NCBI GenBank assembly: GCA_049999725.1
Contig: JBNGIS010010386.1
Location: forward strand, 1 to 20,586
Origin: Haplomitrium mnioides
Lineage: Eukaryota; Marchantiophyta; Haplomitriopsida; Calobryales
DNA: 20,586 nt
Direction: 5' to 3'
The first letter of the stretch is position 1. Each line of letters begins with the position of its first letter. The notes beneath the pieces were generated by a model. It worked only from the letters and a program-made list of their open reading frames with translations, did no database searches and was not told where the DNA came from. Shown here one piece after another: positions 18,945-20,586 of this stretch. The position numbers and the translations under genes were made by a program.

Positions 18945-19578
18945 AGACAAAAGTAATATTCATCATTCGGGTGGTCCTAGAACCGCTCATGCCCATGAGT
19001 ACTAGACTATAGGCTACTAGACAAAAGAGGGCAAGCGGAGCATGAAGCTCTTCAACTTGCAAGTTGATGATGCCACTGGTCGTCCTTGCCAAATTATGTG
19101 GAGTGTGTTTAGTTGCCTAGTTGTGTCTCCCAAGCTTAAACATCCAGGAGATGATGCTCATGTGAATGTTTACCAAAAGTCTAAGGCTTTGTATAATTTT
19201 TTCATTGATCATTAAACAACAAAGCAAGATTGGATTTTAGATCTTTGTTCTAGGTCTGATATAGGCAATGTCTATGCTTTAAAAATGATGCAAAATTGCA
19301 TCACAATGGAATATAACAGACGTTAGTCTATCTATATTTCTTAGAGAGTTTTGATAATGGTTTCTTTGCCATATAATGTGATCGAATTGGAGATAATATA
19401 TGCGTACCACAAGAAACATGTTCCTTTTGGAAACGCTGCTGCATCTCGTGATTCTGTTGCGATTTCTATGACTAGAAAGTCTCGACAGGACTCTCTAGTG
19501 GCTGCGAATGCTCAAGCTTCTCAAGCAATAGATTTAGATAACACTGTTTCTCTTGAAGAGGATAGAGCTCTAGCATGA
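18945..19578 (+). pseudogene. C-terminal half of the amino-methyltransferase (motif I)
   Basis: Frame 1 reads SNIHHSGGPRTAHAHEY, a TAG, then a second TAG, MKLFNLQVDDATGRPCQIMWS, and QKSKALYNFFIDH, then a TAA. It continues with DWILDLCSRSDIGNVYALKMMQNCITMEYN, two further stops, and RVLIMVSLPYNVIELE to a TGA at 19576-19578. KSKALYNFFIDH before DWILDLCS matches the motif X helix and motif I strand (LDxFxGxGxxxxAA) of beta-class N4/N6 methyltransferases. The Gly-rich loop is degraded (C-S-R-S-D-I-G where F-x-G-x-G is usual). NCITMEYN fits the strand after it with the acidic residue that binds the SAM ribose. The order IV, then I, is the permuted beta arrangement. The tail is Ala/Ser rich and disordered. 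Not functional as it stands. Confidence 0.6.
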
Positions 19579-19600
19579 GACTGATGTAATTTTTGTACAT

Positions 19601-19606
19601 AATAAA
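19601..19606 (+). terminator. polyadenylation signal AATAAA
   Basis: AATAAA lies 23 bases after the TGA at 19578, preceded by a TTTTGTACAT tract that resembles a plant far-upstream element. It supports that 19578 is the true gene end on the plus strand. Confidence 0.5.
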
Positions 19607-19799
19607 GTATTTTTCTCACAAAATATTATTTGATTTGTCTTTTTTCTTGTTTCATTCCAAATCCAATTTAAGTATTTTCTTCACGATTCAATTTCCATCA
19701 CAAAATTATTTTTGAGCAAAACACATTGGTTTTCATTAAAATTAGCAACAAAGTCTATGCCTGTATAGAAGGTCCCTACGTCCAATTACTCAGTAGTCG

Positions 19800-20070
19800 A
19801 TGCTCGCATGGGCTTCAATTATTCATGCGCGCATGGGCTTTAGTTGTTGAAGCTCGTGTGGGCTTCATCCGTTCATGCACGCATGAGATTTAGTTGTTCA
19901 AGCTTGCAAAGGCTTGAGTTGTCCAAGCGCACTTTGGTTTTACTAGTCTTTTCATAATTTTGCTTGAACAATCCTCTCGCGTCTACACATTTGGGTTCTA
20001 GTTCAAAGTTGCTACACGTGAGAGCCTCAACAATCCACGCACGTTTGAGCTTTATAATTCCAAGTGCAAA
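19800..20070. repeat. 25-bp minisatellite D with compensating dyads
   Basis: Six units of exactly 25 bp start at 19800, 19825, 19850, 19875, 19900 and 19925. The dyad arms are ATGC/GCAT, ATGCG/CGCAT, GAAGC/GCTTC, TCATGC/GCATGA, CAAGC/GCTTG and CCAA/TTGG, with pairing kept although the bases change. Looser units follow to about 20070 (CCACGCACGTTTGAG and AAGTGCAAATTT). Confidence 0.8.
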
Positions 20071-20586
20071 TTTTCTTCAACACTCTTTACGTGCACAAGC
20101 TTTAAGACTACGACTCAAATTTCTTGTGCATTTAAGCATCTTTTTTGTTGAATGTATTTTTGATAAAAATTTGAATGTTTTCATAAATTTTTGAAATTAA
20201 TGATATCATTGTTAGTTTTGAAAATATTTAGCAACAAATGTCATGTATATTTTGTATATTTTTTGTTCGATAATGCTTATGCTTTTTAAAGAAGAAATTA
20301 TCAAAGCAATTTTGATGATATTCTCATAAGAAGATTTGTTTTGAATACATTGTAAAGTTATAGTACGCAATTTTGATATATATAAAATTACACTTTTTTT
20401 ACAAACAAGCTATTTTAGCATCAAATTCATGAATTTTTTCGCTAAAATTTTAAAGTTGGTTTTTTAGAACAAAAAATGAAACAACAACCCAATAGCGATT
20501 CCTAGTTCAAAGTAACAGTTCTTCAAGTTAATCCGCATCAAATTCCTCAATTCTATCATAAACAACCGCTACTTTGAACCAAGAAC
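20071..20586. other. AT-rich flank, no gene seen
   Basis: Low-complexity, T-rich DNA with no frame of coding character. A short inverted repeat with perfect 10-bp arms, GTTCAAAGTA (20505-20514) and TACTTTGAAC (20570-20579), lies at the window edge. Confidence 0.5.

Noticed and set aside
20505-20579. Terminal inverted repeat of a DNA transposon
   Set aside because: Only 10-bp arms with a 55-bp loop at the window edge, with no duplication or partner; too short to support a mobile element.

Overview
The window reads as nuclear DNA of a land plant with a large, repeat-rich genome. It carries one full-length Ty3/gypsy-type LTR retrotransposon of the plant pattern (gag-PR-RT-RNase H-IN, very long LTRs), AT-rich introns with GT-AG borders, and decayed coding exons. 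No ribosomal, tRNA, CRISPR or bacterial operon signal was found. The species cannot be named from the sequence; nothing separates gymnosperm, fern or bryophyte with confidence.

Layout. (1) 1-1268: left flank, with a 30-bp-period minisatellite (107-256), non-coding AT-rich DNA, and a broken exon (883-1268). (2) 1269-15333: a 14.07 kb LTR retrotransposon on the minus strand, flanked by the 5-bp target-site duplication CTAAG (1264-1268 and 15334-15338). Its 3' LTR is at 1269-5260 and its 5' LTR at 11260-15333. The primer-binding site lies at 11238-11254 and the polypurine tract at 5262-5273. The internal region holds gag with three zinc knuckles, protease, reverse transcriptase, RNase H and integrase. 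All are broken by stops and frameshifts, and a sampled LTR stretch differs by roughly 9%, so this is an old, inactive copy. (3) 15339-19578: right flank with a decayed, intron-containing plus-strand gene. Its later exons look like a ParB-like domain followed by a DNA N4/N6-amino-methyltransferase domain in permuted (beta-class) order, motif IV before motif I. (4) 19579-20586: 3' end with AATAAA, another 25-bp minisatellite, then AT-rich DNA.

The retrotransposon sits inside an open frame. The plus-strand frame before 1268 continues in phase after 15338 once one CTAAG copy is removed, and then reaches a good splice donor at 15350/15351. Four proposed splice junctions fall at codon boundaries (phase 0): acceptor 882, donor 15350, acceptor 16451 (its AG lost) and donor/acceptor 17917/18302. 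A fifth intron at 18850-18944 is one base out of register. One reading is therefore a single ancient gene or mobile-element ORF, with ParB-like and methyltransferase parts, that the retrotransposon split.

The non-coding gaps of this locus carry short-period minisatellites (24-30 bp) whose units keep a central dyad even where the bases change. This is the least expected non-coding pattern in the window.
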